DNA of 64,000 nt from Terriglobia bacterium (GCA_009841225.1 VXMF01000024.1:48440-112439); one strand, 5' to 3'; counted from the first letter of the stretch, positions 1 through 9,092 are shown. Notes: a model not told the origin generated them from the letters alone. Translations and numbers: made by a program.

Positions 1-1
1 C

Positions 2-220
2 TGGTTGGCCGGGGGCGGGGCCCGGAACGGGCTGGTTTACGGCAACACTGACGAGCTGGGTGTGCACGCAGTCGAGGACGTGATGACCGTGCACGATCTT
101 CACGCGACAATTCTGCATTTGGCAGGGCTCGACCACGAGCGGCTGACCTACCGGTTCGGCGGACGGGACATTTCACTGACGGATGTCCACGGGCGCGTGG
201 TGCACGATCTCATCGGATAG
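2..220 (+). CDS. DUF1501 family protein, C-terminal fragment (gene enters from the left edge)
   Basis: The frame is open from base 2 to the TAG at 218-220, so only about 72 C-terminal residues are present. They match the end of DUF1501 proteins, an alkaline-phosphatase/sulfatase-like fold usually exported by Tat: a [15 protein letters not shown] loop, then [20 protein letters not shown] and a final RFGGRD..LTDVHG segment. In this family the block follows the last metal-binding region. The partner is normally a DUF1549/DUF1553 haem protein encoded just upstream, which would lie outside the window. The function of the family is not established. Family assignment is confident from the tail alone; the start and the rest of the gene cannot be seen. 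Confidence 0.85.
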   Translation, partial: WLAGGGARNGLVYGNTDELGVHAVEDVMTVHDLHATILHLAGLDHERLTYRFGGRDISLTDVHGRVVHDLIG

Positions 221-354
221 TGCCCGGCCGCGCGTACCAATCGGCACCAGGAATGCGTGGAGGCCAATCAAGACTTCGCCCAAGTCGACTCTGCCAACCG
301 CAAGGGAATTGCTTCGATCCCAGGTTCCGAGGGCGTGGCGGAAGAATCTCCAGG

Positions 355-882
355 CGATACGAGAATGGATGGCGCTCGCCGTCCAGCAAGGACCGGGACC
401 CGGGGAAAGCCGGCCCTGTACGCTTCGATGGGGGTCACGGAGTATTGGCCATTCAATCCGGTCGGCGCGCTGGAAGGGGCCTCGAAACCCGCAGCGCGCC
501 TCGAGGGGGCACGCTCGCCGAACTCGGATACGAGCCGCTCGCACGGCTGAAAGACGGATCGATCGCCAGCGAGGTGCTAGGGCTTGACGTGGGGGTGGAT
601 GATCGGCCAGAGCTGGAAGACTTGTCACGCTTCCGGAACCCACGGTCGGGGGAGGACCGGCTGACATTGAGGGGGGCGGAAGAGGGCCGGACAGAGGCGG
701 AGCGAGTCCGGCGGGAGGCAGAACGGCAGCTCCGAGCGGAGGGTGCAGCCTGACAGGGACCGGAGCGTGCGCTGAGTGCCGAGGCTGCAGCGAGACGGGA
801 CGCCAAATTCGAAATCGCTCGTCTCAAGTCGAGGATCGCAGAGCTACAGGCCAGCCAAGCGCCGGACGGACCATTCAATTGA
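355..882 (+). pseudogene. Decayed Uma2-family putative endonuclease
   Basis: Uma2 (PD-(D/E)XK-like) landmarks are present but spread over two frames. Around 355-415, frame 1 reads a SPSSKDRDPG stretch, the usual E(I/V)xSPSTxxRD site. At about 415-470 frame 2 reads LYASMGVTEYWPFNP, the family's YxxxGVxEYWxxDP motif. From about 515 frame 1 resumes with LKDGSIASEVLGLDV and a coiled-coil tail (EAERVRREAERQLRAEGAA), hits TGA at 751-753, and continues in the same frame as ARRDAKFEIARLKSRIAEL until TGA at 880-882. Two frame changes and one internal stop make this a pseudogene. The N-terminal half between 221 and 355 is not recognisable. Uma2 genes are often multicopy in Acidobacteriota, Cyanobacteria and Planctomycetes. 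Confidence 0.75.
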
Positions 883-1060
883 CTGGCGGGACAGCGTTCC
901 CGCGGCTCGGCGAGGCCCGCAGCGGCGGAGCAAAGTCGTTGGGCTCTGGGCGGCCACGCGGCGTTTGAGAGCGGTCACCCTCACGCACTCCCACCCACTC
1001 CTCGCCGCACCGCGGTGGTTCCAGCTGCAAGTTCAGGGATTCGGCAGGAACGCATCGAAC

Positions 1061-1082
1061 GGGCATTATATACGAAAGTACC
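1061..1082 (+). repeat. Left imperfect inverted repeat of the tnpB element
   Basis: The reverse complement of these 22 bases (core ACTTTCGTATATAA) matches 2363-2384 (core ACTTTCGGATATAA) with four mismatches by eye. It lies 68 bp upstream of the tnpB start. Confidence 0.55.
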
Positions 1083-1150
1083 CAGTTAAGCTGCGTTCAT
1101 CTAGCGCGAAAGCATGCAGATATGATAGAATAAAATAAGAACAAGAGAAG

Positions 1151-2359
1151 ATGAAATCTCACGCTGCATTCGTGGTTCGGCTGAAGTTACGTCCCGCCGG
1201 GTACCGCCGGATGGAGTCGCTCCTCGGCTGTCTGAACTGGCTCTATAACCAAGCACTGGAGAGCCGCAAGACGGCCTACGAGCAGCGCAAGGAGTCGCTC
1301 AGTTTCTACGACCAGTGCAAGTGGCTGACCCAGCTGCGGACAGCCAACGAGCATCAACTGGGCGAGATCGCGATCGGGGCCAGCCGGGGCATGCTCAAAC
1401 GCTTGGATCTCGCATTTCAGGCGTTCTTTCGGCGCGTGCGGGCGGGTGAGGCTCCGGGCTTCCCAAGATTCCGGCCGATCAGCCGCTGCCGGACCATCGA
1501 CGTGGCCGACCCGCACAACGGCATGGTCAGGCTCCATAACGGCGATTACCTGATTCGGCTGAAGGGGTTTCCCCGTCTGCGGGCCCGCAGTGCGCGGCCC
1601 TTGCCACTGCACGCGCCGCTGAAGGCCGTCCGCCTGACGCAGCGCGGCCAGCGCTGGGAAGCGTCGCTGGTGTATGCGGTCGACAAGCAGCCGTTGGCAC
1701 CGGCCGTGGCGGCGGTGGGTGTCGACCTGGGCATCCGCAAGCGCATGACCTGTTCCGACGGCACGGTTGTGGCGCGAGCGCAGCGCGACTGGAAACGCAA
1801 GCGCAGGCTGCAGCGCTCGGTCTCGCGCGGCCAGAAGGGTTCGGCAACGAGACGCAAGCGTGTCGCGGCGTTGCAACGGTTCGATCGCAAGCAGTACATC
1901 TGCGAGCGGAACGCCTGTCACAGAGCAACGAGCGGGATCATCCGCCAGCACGGACTGATCGCGGTCGAGGCTCTGAAGGTCACGAACATGACGCGCTCTG
2001 CCAGAGGAACGGCGGATCGGCCCGGCTCGAACGTCAAGGCCAAGGCCGGACTCAACAGGGAGGTATTGGCACAAAATTGGTCGCTTCTACGATCGCAGCT
2101 CCGCTACAAGGCAGCATGGGCCGGTCGGGAGTATGTGGAAGTGGACCCGAAGCACACGTCACAGGATTGTAGCCGGTGCGGCGCGCGGAACGATCCGGGC
2201 CGCAGTGAGACGTACCGCTGCAGGGCCTGTGGCCTAGTGGCAGATCGCGACGTCAATGCCGCGACCAACATCTTGGCGGCCGGGGTTATTGCCGCCGGAG
2301 CGTCAACGTGGGTCGTCAGGCCGTGCATTGCTCCAGAACCGTATGCGAGGGTTGCCTGA
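1151..2359 (+). CDS. tnpB: TnpB RNA-guided endonuclease / OrfB transposase family
   Basis: 402 residues, the normal size for TnpB, with an intact RuvC-like nuclease. The first catalytic Asp is in GVDLGIRK (about residue 190), the Glu in AVEALKVTNM (about 271) and the last Asp in DRDVNAATN (about 366). A zinc ribbon CSRCGARN...YRCRACG lies at about 339-360, and the N-terminal helical region carries the expected NWLYNQALE segment. TnpB proteins are nucleases guided by an omega RNA made from the element's right end, and they help the transposon persist; they are ancestors of Cas12. All key residues are present, so the protein is probably active. No partner transposase is adjacent. The ATG follows an AT-rich leader (AGAACAAGAGAAG) with a weak Shine-Dalgarno sequence. 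Confidence 0.93.
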   Translation: MKSHAAFVVRLKLRPAGYRRMESLLGCLNWLYNQALESRKTAYEQRKESLSFYDQCKWLTQLRTANEHQLGEIAIGASRGMLKRLDLAFQAFFRRVRAGEAPGFPRFRPISRCRTIDVADPHNGMVRLHNGDYLIRLKGFPRLRARSARPLPLHAPLKAVRLTQRGQRWEASLVYAVDKQPLAPAVAAVGVDLGIRKRMTCSDGTVVARAQRDWKRKRRLQRSVSRGQKGSATRRKRVAALQRFDRKQYICERNACHRATSGIIRQHGLIAVEALKVTNMTRSARGTADRPGSNVKAKAGLNREVLAQNWSLLRSQLRYKAAWAGREYVEVDPKHTSQDCSRCGARNDPGRSETYRCRACGLVADRDVNAATNILAAGVIAAGASTWVVRPCIAPEPYARVA

Positions 2360-2362
2360 ATA

Positions 2363-2384
2363 GGCACTTTCGGATATAAGCCCC
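2363..2384 (+). repeat. Right imperfect inverted repeat of the tnpB element
   Basis: Partner of 1061-1082. Immediately before it, GCCT-gaat-AGGC (2354-2365) forms a short hairpin across the tnpB stop codon, in the region where the omega RNA of TnpB elements normally ends. Confidence 0.55.
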
Positions 2385-2416
2385 CATCGAACACGTATAA
2401 TCTGGTTGGAGGCTCA

Positions 2417-4612
2417 GTGGCGCTACGGGCGTTCAAACGCGATTTGCGGCTCTTTCGCATCGCGGGCCTGTCTTGCTGCGGTCTGCTGGGGTTTCTGCCG
2501 GCCACCGCTTCGAAGCCCCCTTCGGCCGACGTGGCGATCAATCGGCCGGACGTGGCGCTTGCGTTTCCGCTGAGCGTTCGTGCCGGCCATGCTGCTGACG
2601 TCACCTTCCGAGGGAACTACTTGGACGAAGTGCAGGGCATTCGCTGCGACTGCGCGGATCTGAAAGCCACCATCCTGTCTGGCAACCCGCTGGAGATCAA
2701 GGCGAGGATCGAATCCGGCGCCTCCGCTACTCCCGGTCCTCGGTTCCTGGTCGTGGAGACCCCTAAGGGGCCCTCGAACCGGATCCTGTTCCGCGTGACG
2801 GACTGGCCCAGCATCCTGGAGAGCGAGCCGAACGACAGCTTCGGAGAGGCCCAGTCCGTTCCGACACCGGTAATGGTCGAAGGCAAGATCGAGACCGTCC
2901 ACGACTCAGATATGTTCCGGTTTCGTGCAAGCGCGGGGGAGCGGCTCGCGTTCAACGTTCTCACGGGGCGCAGTAAGGTGCGCGGCCACGTGGTCGCAAT
3001 CCTGATGACAGCCTCCGGCCGCGTCCTGTCCCGAAATCTCTCCTACTTCGGCACAGACCCCTACCTGGACTACACCTTCGCGGAGAACGGAGACTACATC
3101 CTTACCGTCATTCCCAGACGCTTCTCGGATTTCTACACGATCCTCTTCGACGACACTAAGATCAATTGGCAATACGAGCTCGCGATCGGGCGCAGCCCAA
3201 TCCTGTGGTCCGTGTTCCCCATGGGCGGCAAGCGTGGGGCCACGGTCGAAGTCGAACTCCGGGCCGACTTTCTTTCCCCCGAGGCGGAACCCCAATTCAG
3301 CACCAGCAAGTTGAGTGCCTCCATGGAGCCGCTTCCCGATCCCTGCGCCTGCCGTTACAAGCTCGCTGTCAACATCGCCGAAGACACTCCTCTGGGGACC
3401 CACTACCTGAGCTTCCCAGACCCGTCTGGGACCTTGATGCCAATGGCATTCTCGGTTGGGGACACGCCGGAGTCAGTCGAGCAGGAACCGAACGACGGCC
3501 TCCACGAAGGCCAGCGGATCTCCTTGCCTCTCGTCCTGAACGGACGGATCGACCGCCCAGGCGATATCGACGGTATTCTCTTCACGGTGAATCAGTACGA
3601 CGAACTGGCATTCGAAGTGGACGCCAAGGGCCTCGGCTCGCACATTACGGACCCGAACTTGACCTTGGTCCGTCCCGACGGCGAGCTGATCGATCGCGGC
3701 GACGACCGCTGCACGGACTGCGGCCAGTACTTCAATGCCGTGCGCAGGAAAGAGAAGCTGGATTCGAAGTTCTGGCACTATTTCCAGACCGGGAATCCGA
3801 ACGACGCCGACGCGGCAGGGGACTATGTCCTGCAGCTCCGGGACAATTCCAAGCGTGGTGGCCCGGACCACGCCTATCGCCTGAAGGTGCGCAAGAGGGT
3901 GCCGGGATTCCGCATCGGAGTAGTCCAGGAAAGCGTCCGGGGACCGTTGGGAGGCGTAGCAAGGATTCCGGTCACGCTACGCTCCCAGGAAGGGTTCAAG
4001 GGCATGGTCGATGTCCGTGCGGACGGCTTGCCGCCCGGGATGGTCGCCGAATCGCTCCAATTGAGGACGGACGACCCGTCGGGCATTCTCGAGATTCGGC
4101 ACGACGCGGATACGTCGCGCCCAGACGGGGCTACAGGATGGGCCCAGGCGCGCGTGCGGGTCTTCGGGACGGCGAAGATCGGCGACCGGGAAGTGACGCG
4201 TCCCGCCGACTTGCCGTCCTTCTACACCGAAGACGGTGCCGGGTACAACGAGGTTCCGCGAGGCGACGTGCTAGTCTCGTTCGTCCAGCCAGCAAGCTTC
4301 GCGCTGAACATCGAGGAGCCTTTCCGGGGCTTCCGGATGGATCTCGCCAAGGGAGGAAGAGTTCAGATCCCTGTGTCCGTGGCCCGGGCCGAAGGGTTCG
4401 AGGAGGTCCTAGAATTTCAGGCTGTGGAGTTTCCGCCCGGACTGCGGCTCGAAGCTGGCCCGGAAGACCACGGCCAGGTGAGCGTGGCCTTGATCGGAGA
4501 CCGCTCGATTCTCGAGTCGCGGGCCCACCGAATCGCGCTGCGGGCGACCGCGACCGGAGGCGAGACCGCTGTGACCGAAGTGACACGCGGGTTCACCGTG
4601 CAGGTCAACTAG
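2417..4612 (+). CDS. Exported protein with PPC (bacterial pre-peptidase C-terminal) repeats
   Basis: 731 residues starting at GTG with a good GGAGG Shine-Dalgarno sequence. An N-terminal hydrophobic stretch (IAGLSCCGLLGFLPATA) looks like a signal peptide. Two PPC-type beta-sandwich modules are recognisable by their openings: ESEPNDSFGEAQSVPTP (about residue 136) and EQEPNDGLHEGQRI (about 355), each followed by GxIDxxxDxDxxxF-like lines. The rest is beta-rich with no catalytic motif I can recognise. In Planctomycetes and Acidobacteriota such proteins precede DUF1549/DUF1553 and DUF1501 genes, as here (next gene starts 25 bp on). A periplasmic or surface binding/scaffold role is likely but unproven. 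Confidence 0.8.
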   Translation: MALRAFKRDLRLFRIAGLSCCGLLGFLPATASKPPSADVAINRPDVALAFPLSVRAGHAADVTFRGNYLDEVQGIRCDCADLKATILSGNPLEIKARIESGASATPGPRFLVVETPKGPSNRILFRVTDWPSILESEPNDSFGEAQSVPTPVMVEGKIETVHDSDMFRFRASAGERLAFNVLTGRSKVRGHVVAILMTASGRVLSRNLSYFGTDPYLDYTFAENGDYILTVIPRRFSDFYTILFDDTKINWQYELAIGRSPILWSVFPMGGKRGATVEVELRADFLSPEAEPQFSTSKLSASMEPLPDPCACRYKLAVNIAEDTPLGTHYLSFPDPSGTLMPMAFSVGDTPESVEQEPNDGLHEGQRISLPLVLNGRIDRPGDIDGILFTVNQYDELAFEVDAKGLGSHITDPNLTLVRPDGELIDRGDDRCTDCGQYFNAVRRKEKLDSKFWHYFQTGNPNDADAAGDYVLQLRDNSKRGGPDHAYRLKVRKRVPGFRIGVVQESVRGPLGGVARIPVTLRSQEGFKGMVDVRADGLPPGMVAESLQLRTDDPSGILEIRHDADTSRPDGATGWAQARVRVFGTAKIGDREVTRPADLPSFYTEDGAGYNEVPRGDVLVSFVQPASFALNIEEPFRGFRMDLAKGGRVQIPVSVARAEGFEEVLEFQAVEFPPGLRLEAGPEDHGQVSVALIGDRSILESRAHRIALRATATGGETAVTEVTRGFTVQVN

Positions 4613-4637
4613 GGTGTCAGGCAAGGTAGAGGCGACG

Positions 4638-7127
4638 ATGCATCTTGCTGCAATGCATTCGCGCCGCCGCCACGGAGGCGAATCTCTGCCTTCGTTCAAG
4701 CGCAGCATGGCGATTGTCCTGGGCATGGTAACTGCCGCGATCCTCCTGCAGGCATCGAGTCCGAATGCGTTCGAACCCGAGCGACTGATCATCGAGCCGG
4801 ACGTGGCGTTCATTCGCGGAGTCGGAGGCACCCACACGTTACTGTTCACCGCAATCGACTCGGAGGGCTCGCGACGCGACGTAACTCCCGGTATCCAAGT
4901 GACTGTCGATGTACCCGATGTGGTTCGAGAGATCTCCCCGGGGACGTTCGAAGCGCGGAAGTTCGGCTTCGCCAAGCTGCGCGCCGTCTATCAGGACCTG
5001 CGGGCCGAGGCGGCCGTCATCGTCCAGCCGAGACGGACGTCGCGGGTTGACTTCGCCACGGAAGTGGCGCCAATATTTTCCCAGCGCGGCTGCAACAACA
5101 CGAACTGCCACGGGGCGCTCAACGGCCAGAGCGGATTCAAGCTCTCGCTCTTCGGCTACGACCCGGACGCCGACTTCGAGGCTATCGTGCACCACTCCGA
5201 CGGACGCCGGATCGACCGGGACCGGCCCGACAAGAGCCTGCTGCTGATGAAGCCTACGTTCGAGATCTCTCACGGAGGCGGACACCTGATCCAGCGTGAG
5301 AGCTTCGACTACCAAACGTTGGTCGATTGGATCCGCGACGGTGCCCCGAAGCATACGGGAAACGTGGCCCGCCTCCAGCGGATCGACGTGTATCCGACCG
5401 AATTCACGGTGCTGGAGGGCCCAGGCTCTACCCAGCAGATCGTCGTCGTCGGCCACTACAGCGACGGCAGCCAACAAGATCTGACGCAAAGGGTTCGCTA
5501 CTCGACGGAGAAGAATGAAGTTCTTGAGGTCTCCCTGGAGGGAAAGGTCACCGCCAGGTCGGCAGGGGAAGGGACTGTGCTGGTGCGCACGCTGGGGCAT
5601 GTCCAAGCGCTGCGGATAGGCGTGGCTGCAGCGGGACCGTCGGACAGCCAGCCCCTTGAGCCGGCGAATTTCATCGATGAGCTGGTATTCGACAAGCTCG
5701 GCCAGCTCAATGTCCCGCACTCGCAGCTGTCGACGGATGCGGAATTCATCCGACGCGTCTACCTGGACACGATCGGCATCGTGCCCACGGCGGCGGAAAC
5801 GCGCCGCTTCTTGGCCGATCCCTCCGATGATCGCCGGGCAAGGCTGGTGGACGAACTGCTTCGGCGGCCCGAATACGCGGAATTCTGGGCAGTCAAGTGG
5901 GGGGACTTGTTCGCCAACTCGGTTCTCACTTCGAGTGACGGCACGGCATACCTGCAGGACTGGCTTCGCCGGGCCTTCGAAGAAAACACGCCGTACGACG
6001 AATTCGTCACGCGGATCCTGACTTCGACTGGAAGCACTTGGGAGGTGGGTGCCGTCAATTTCTTCTCGCGCTCGATCGAAGATGTCACGACACTGGCTTC
6101 CCAGGCATTCCTTGGCCTCGGCATCGAGTGCGCCCGCTGCCACGACCACCCGTCCGTGCGATGGACGCGCGAGGACTTTCTGTCGATGGCGGCGTTTTTC
6201 TCCCAGCTGGCAGTGAAGGGCCGCCGGCCGCCGCCGGTCGAATCAATTCGATACATCGAGTACGACAAGGAATTCCGCCACCCGGAAACCAAGCAGGTCG
6301 TGCGCCCGCGGTTCCTGGATGGCTCGGAGCCGCTGATCCGGCCGCTGGAAGACCGGCGGGCCGTGCTGGCCCGATGGATGACGTCCAACGACAATCCGTG
6401 GTTCGCGCACGCCACAGTTAACCGCTTTTGGAACCAGTTCATGGGACGTCCTCTGGTCGATCCGGTGGACGACTTCCGGGCAAGCAACCCGGCGACGAAC
6501 GAAGCGTTGCTTGACCGGCTGGCCCAAGACTTCGTCGAGCACGGGTACGATCTTCACCACTTGATTCGGATGATCGCTAATTCGAAGACCTACCAGCTCT
6601 CTTCCGCCCCCGAACCGGGCAACCGGGACGACGAAGTCAATTACTCGCGTTACTACCTAAAGCGGCTCACTGCGGAGCAGTTGATCGATTCGATCGTCCA
6701 GATCACCGGCGTTCCGCAGGACTACCTCGGATACTATCCGGGGGTCCGTGCGGTGGACCTAGCCGACCCGGGAGTGCCCTCGGCGTTTCTGGATATGTTC
6801 GACCGGCCCAAGAGAGATGCCGCGAAATGCGAGAGGAACGAGAGCGTTTCATTGCGCCAAGCAATGCATCTGCTGGTCGGGGACACCGTGAACGAGAAAA
6901 TCCGAACGAGCGCGGAGAAAGGGGAGCTGGCGAGCTTGCTTCGAGACGGCAAGTCTGACAACGAGATTGTCGAACACCTCTACTTGGCTGCCCTGTCCCG
7001 CCTCCCTGAGCCCAACGAGCGGGACGACTGCCAGACCGTGATCTCCCGTGCCAAGGACCGGTCGACCGGGTTGCAGAACGTCCTGTGGGCACTAGTGAGC
7101 ACGAATGAGTTCCTATACAATCACTAA
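4638..7127 (+). CDS. Exported Ig-like / haem-binding DUF1549-DUF1553 protein
   Basis: 829 residues from ATG 4638, chosen because GAGGCG lies just upstream; a GTG at 4614 or ATG 4653 are alternatives. A signal segment (MAIVLGMVTAAILLQASSPNA) is followed by a BIG2-like Ig domain, a cytochrome-like region with the unusual CNNTNCHG motif (CxxxxCH, about residue 151), a second Ig-like module (VYPTEFTVLEGPG...), then DUF1549 (about 340-530, including CARCHDHP, a CxxCH motif) and DUF1553 (WFAHATVNRFWNQFMGRPLV onward). These Planctomycete-type proteins are periplasmic and of unknown biochemical role. It lies between the PPC protein and a DUF1501 gene, the standard module order. Gene family is confident; the haem count is inferred from motifs only. 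Confidence 0.9.
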   Translation: MHLAAMHSRRRHGGESLPSFKRSMAIVLGMVTAAILLQASSPNAFEPERLIIEPDVAFIRGVGGTHTLLFTAIDSEGSRRDVTPGIQVTVDVPDVVREISPGTFEARKFGFAKLRAVYQDLRAEAAVIVQPRRTSRVDFATEVAPIFSQRGCNNTNCHGALNGQSGFKLSLFGYDPDADFEAIVHHSDGRRIDRDRPDKSLLLMKPTFEISHGGGHLIQRESFDYQTLVDWIRDGAPKHTGNVARLQRIDVYPTEFTVLEGPGSTQQIVVVGHYSDGSQQDLTQRVRYSTEKNEVLEVSLEGKVTARSAGEGTVLVRTLGHVQALRIGVAAAGPSDSQPLEPANFIDELVFDKLGQLNVPHSQLSTDAEFIRRVYLDTIGIVPTAAETRRFLADPSDDRRARLVDELLRRPEYAEFWAVKWGDLFANSVLTSSDGTAYLQDWLRRAFEENTPYDEFVTRILTSTGSTWEVGAVNFFSRSIEDVTTLASQAFLGLGIECARCHDHPSVRWTREDFLSMAAFFSQLAVKGRRPPPVESIRYIEYDKEFRHPETKQVVRPRFLDGSEPLIRPLEDRRAVLARWMTSNDNPWFAHATVNRFWNQFMGRPLVDPVDDFRASNPATNEALLDRLAQDFVEHGYDLHHLIRMIANSKTYQLSSAPEPGNRDDEVNYSRYYLKRLTAEQLIDSIVQITGVPQDYLGYYPGVRAVDLADPGVPSAFLDMFDRPKRDAAKCERNESVSLRQAMHLLVGDTVNEKIRTSAEKGELASLLRDGKSDNEIVEHLYLAALSRLPEPNERDDCQTVISRAKDRSTGLQNVLWALVSTNEFLYNH

Positions 7128-7205
7128 CGGTCAGGAGGAACGCTTGTGGTCGACCGGGATGCCCGATCCAGCAAATCCCGTACCACGCTGATCCACTGAA
7201 CCACC

Positions 7206-8519
7206 ATGCGAGGACGAGGCTACTACGGCGTCACGCCCCCAGGCATTTGGGGGCGCCGGGAGTTCTTGCGCATGGGTTCGCTGAGCGCGCTCGGCCTCGG
7301 GCTTGGCGACTACCTCCGTCTTGGCGCGTCGCAGGCCGAGCGCGTGCTCGACCGGGCATGCATCATGATCGTCCTGGATGGGGGCCCGCCGCAGCACGAG
7401 ACATTCGACATGAAGCCGGAGGCTCCCTCAGACGTTGCAGGCTTGTTCAAGCCGATCCCCACGAATGTTCCTGGAATCCAGATCTGCGAGCACCTGCCGC
7501 AGATCGCCCGCCAAGCCGACAAGTTCGCCATCCTACGCTCGGTCTACGGCGACACGGCGATCCACTTCACCGGCGTCTACTACCTGATGACGGGCTTCAT
7601 GCCGCTCCAGTCGGTGGACTTTCCGAGCCGCGGGGCGGTCGTCGCCAACGAACTGGGGCCCCGCAACGGCTTGCCGCCATACGTGCTCAACGCCACCTTG
7701 GACCACGCGGCAGGACCGGGGTTCCTTGGCAGTGCGTATTCTCCGTTCTGGGTGCGGAGCGACCCAAGCTCCCCGGACTTTCGAATCGATGATGTCGAGA
7801 TCCCGTTGGACATGGACTGGAGCGAGATCTCGGACCGCCGGTGGCTGGTTAAGAGGCTCGATGCGAGATTCAAGGAGCGCGACACCAAGGGGCTGTTCGC
7901 GGACCGGGAGCGGTTCTTCCAGGAAGCCGAGAGCATCATCCGCTCGCCCGCTGTCAAGTACGCGTTTGACATCGCCAGCGAGCCGGAGCCATTGCGCAAC
8001 CGCTATGGCCGAACGCCGATCGGGCAGGGATGCTTGCTGGCTCGCCGGCTGGTCGAGGGTGGTGTCCGGTTTGTGACCATCAACGCGGCCAGGGCAATCT
8101 GGGATACGCACTCCGACAACTTCAATCGCTGCGAAATGGTCCTTCTGCCCGAGTTTGACGCAGCATTTGCGACCCTAATTGACGACCTGCACCAGCGGGG
8201 ATTGCTGGAATCGACGCTCGTCGTCGTTTCTGGCGAGTTCGGGCGGACCCCGAAGGTCAATCCAAATGCGGGGCGCGATCACTGGCCGCAGGTGTTCTCG
8301 GTGGTACTTGCAGGCGCGGGCATCCAGGGGGGACAGGTTTACGGCTCGTCAGACGCTGTTGGCGGAGAGCCCAAAGACAATCCCGTTTCGATGGAAGACC
8401 TGACAGCAACGATCTACGACCGCCTCGGCATCGACCCCGACAAGGAGTACCACACTCCGACGAACCGACCCGTCCGACTGGCGAATCGAGGCAAGCCCAT
8501 CCGGGCACCGCTTGTGTAA
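7206..8519 (+). CDS. Tat-exported DUF1501 family protein
   Basis: 437 residues, full length for DUF1501. The N-terminus carries a Tat-like motif GRREFLRMGSLSALGLGLG. The alkaline-phosphatase-superfamily core shows MIVLDGGPPQHETFDMKP (about residue 55), a GDTAIHFTGVYYLMTG segment, VVVSGEFGRTPKVNPNAGRDHWPQ near 345 and GGQVYGSSDAVGGEPKDNPV near the end, all family hallmarks. It is the last gene of the 2417-8519 operon, 78 bp after the DUF1553 gene, and presumably works with it in the periplasm. Substrate and reaction are unknown for the family. The ATG has only weak upstream complementarity to 16S rRNA. Confidence 0.92.
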   Translation: MRGRGYYGVTPPGIWGRREFLRMGSLSALGLGLGDYLRLGASQAERVLDRACIMIVLDGGPPQHETFDMKPEAPSDVAGLFKPIPTNVPGIQICEHLPQIARQADKFAILRSVYGDTAIHFTGVYYLMTGFMPLQSVDFPSRGAVVANELGPRNGLPPYVLNATLDHAAGPGFLGSAYSPFWVRSDPSSPDFRIDDVEIPLDMDWSEISDRRWLVKRLDARFKERDTKGLFADRERFFQEAESIIRSPAVKYAFDIASEPEPLRNRYGRTPIGQGCLLARRLVEGGVRFVTINAARAIWDTHSDNFNRCEMVLLPEFDAAFATLIDDLHQRGLLESTLVVVSGEFGRTPKVNPNAGRDHWPQVFSVVLAGAGIQGGQVYGSSDAVGGEPKDNPVSMEDLTATIYDRLGIDPDKEYHTPTNRPVRLANRGKPIRAPLV

Positions 8520-8898
8520 GCGCCAAATACGGCTCTCGAGTCGGGAATGCCCAGTTCGGGACTCGGCGGGTTTACCAGCAAGAAGCGCGAGACGCACCCG
8601 GAAATGACCGCGGGCTTGCCGTCGAGACCGTGGCTCGACGAAACCGTCGCGGAAGGCGAGTCGCGGAAGCTCGCAGCGGAGCATTCCGAGAAACTCAGGA
8701 GCCTTGTGCAAGGCACGGTTTGGGACGTGGACTCGTTGGGGACCATGTATCCGATGGCCGTGGGCCGGCCGTTGGAGCCAATCATCGAACAGCGCCAGAA
8801 GCCACCGACCGTTTCGTGAACACATCGAGCGCTCTGCTACCGTATCTGCAATTCTGACTCGCGCGAGCGCAACTGCGAAAGCGATCAAGCGGCAGTCG
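8520..8898. other. Gap without a recognisable gene
   Basis: An open stretch at 8547-8819 (+) would encode 90 residues, but I recognise no family, and the codon pattern and lack of a start context give no support. Probably degraded DNA connected with the sulfatase relic that follows. Confidence 0.4.
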
Positions 8899-9090
8899 TC
8901 CAACATCGTGTTCATCCCGGCAGAGGCCCGAGGCCAGAGCAATCTGGGTTGTTGCGCGCCAAGGGTCAAGAGACCGCAATATGGCCAAGCTCGACATCTA
9001 GGCATGCGTCCGGTTGGAACTGTTGCGGCTCCGCCTGACTGTCTCGCCTCGCTTGTGAGGGGCTGCCGGAATCCGTTGACAGGGGGAGAC
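8899..9090 (+). pseudogene. Sulfatase N-terminal relic
   Basis: Frame 1 reads SNIVFIPAEARGQSNLGCCA, then PRVKRPQ, GMRPVGTVAAPPDCLASLV and RGCRNP. This follows the sulfatase start (PNIVFILADDxGxGDLGCYG, TPNLDxLAxxGMRF, and the AAPVCSPSRAxLLTGRxP catalytic block) in order and spacing. The catalytic C-x-P-S-R site has decayed to C-LASLV, one metal Asp pair reads AE, and no start codon or C-terminal part remains; the next gene begins at 9093. The match is by eye to the family pattern and to the intact sulfatases in this window. Confidence 0.65.
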
Positions 9091-9092
9091 CG

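Larger units (their letters stand above)
1061..2384 (+). mobile_element. tnpB-only insertion element (IS200/IS605 or IS607 related, no tnpA)
   Basis: A single full-length tnpB (1151-2359) is bordered by a 22-base inverted-repeat pair, 1061-1082 and 2363-2384, matching at 18 of 22 positions by eye. The left flank just before tnpB (1060-1150) is clearly AT-richer than the surrounding DNA. No TnpA tyrosine transposase or serine resolvase is present, so the element would depend on one in trans or is immobile. Ends are inferred from the repeat pair; classical IS200/IS605 elements have subterminal hairpins and not true inverted repeats, so the boundaries are approximate. Confidence 0.6.

Noticed and set aside
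4839..6149. 436-codon minus-strand frame
   Set aside because: Lies wholly opposite a clear DUF1549/DUF1553 gene; a codon-bias shadow.
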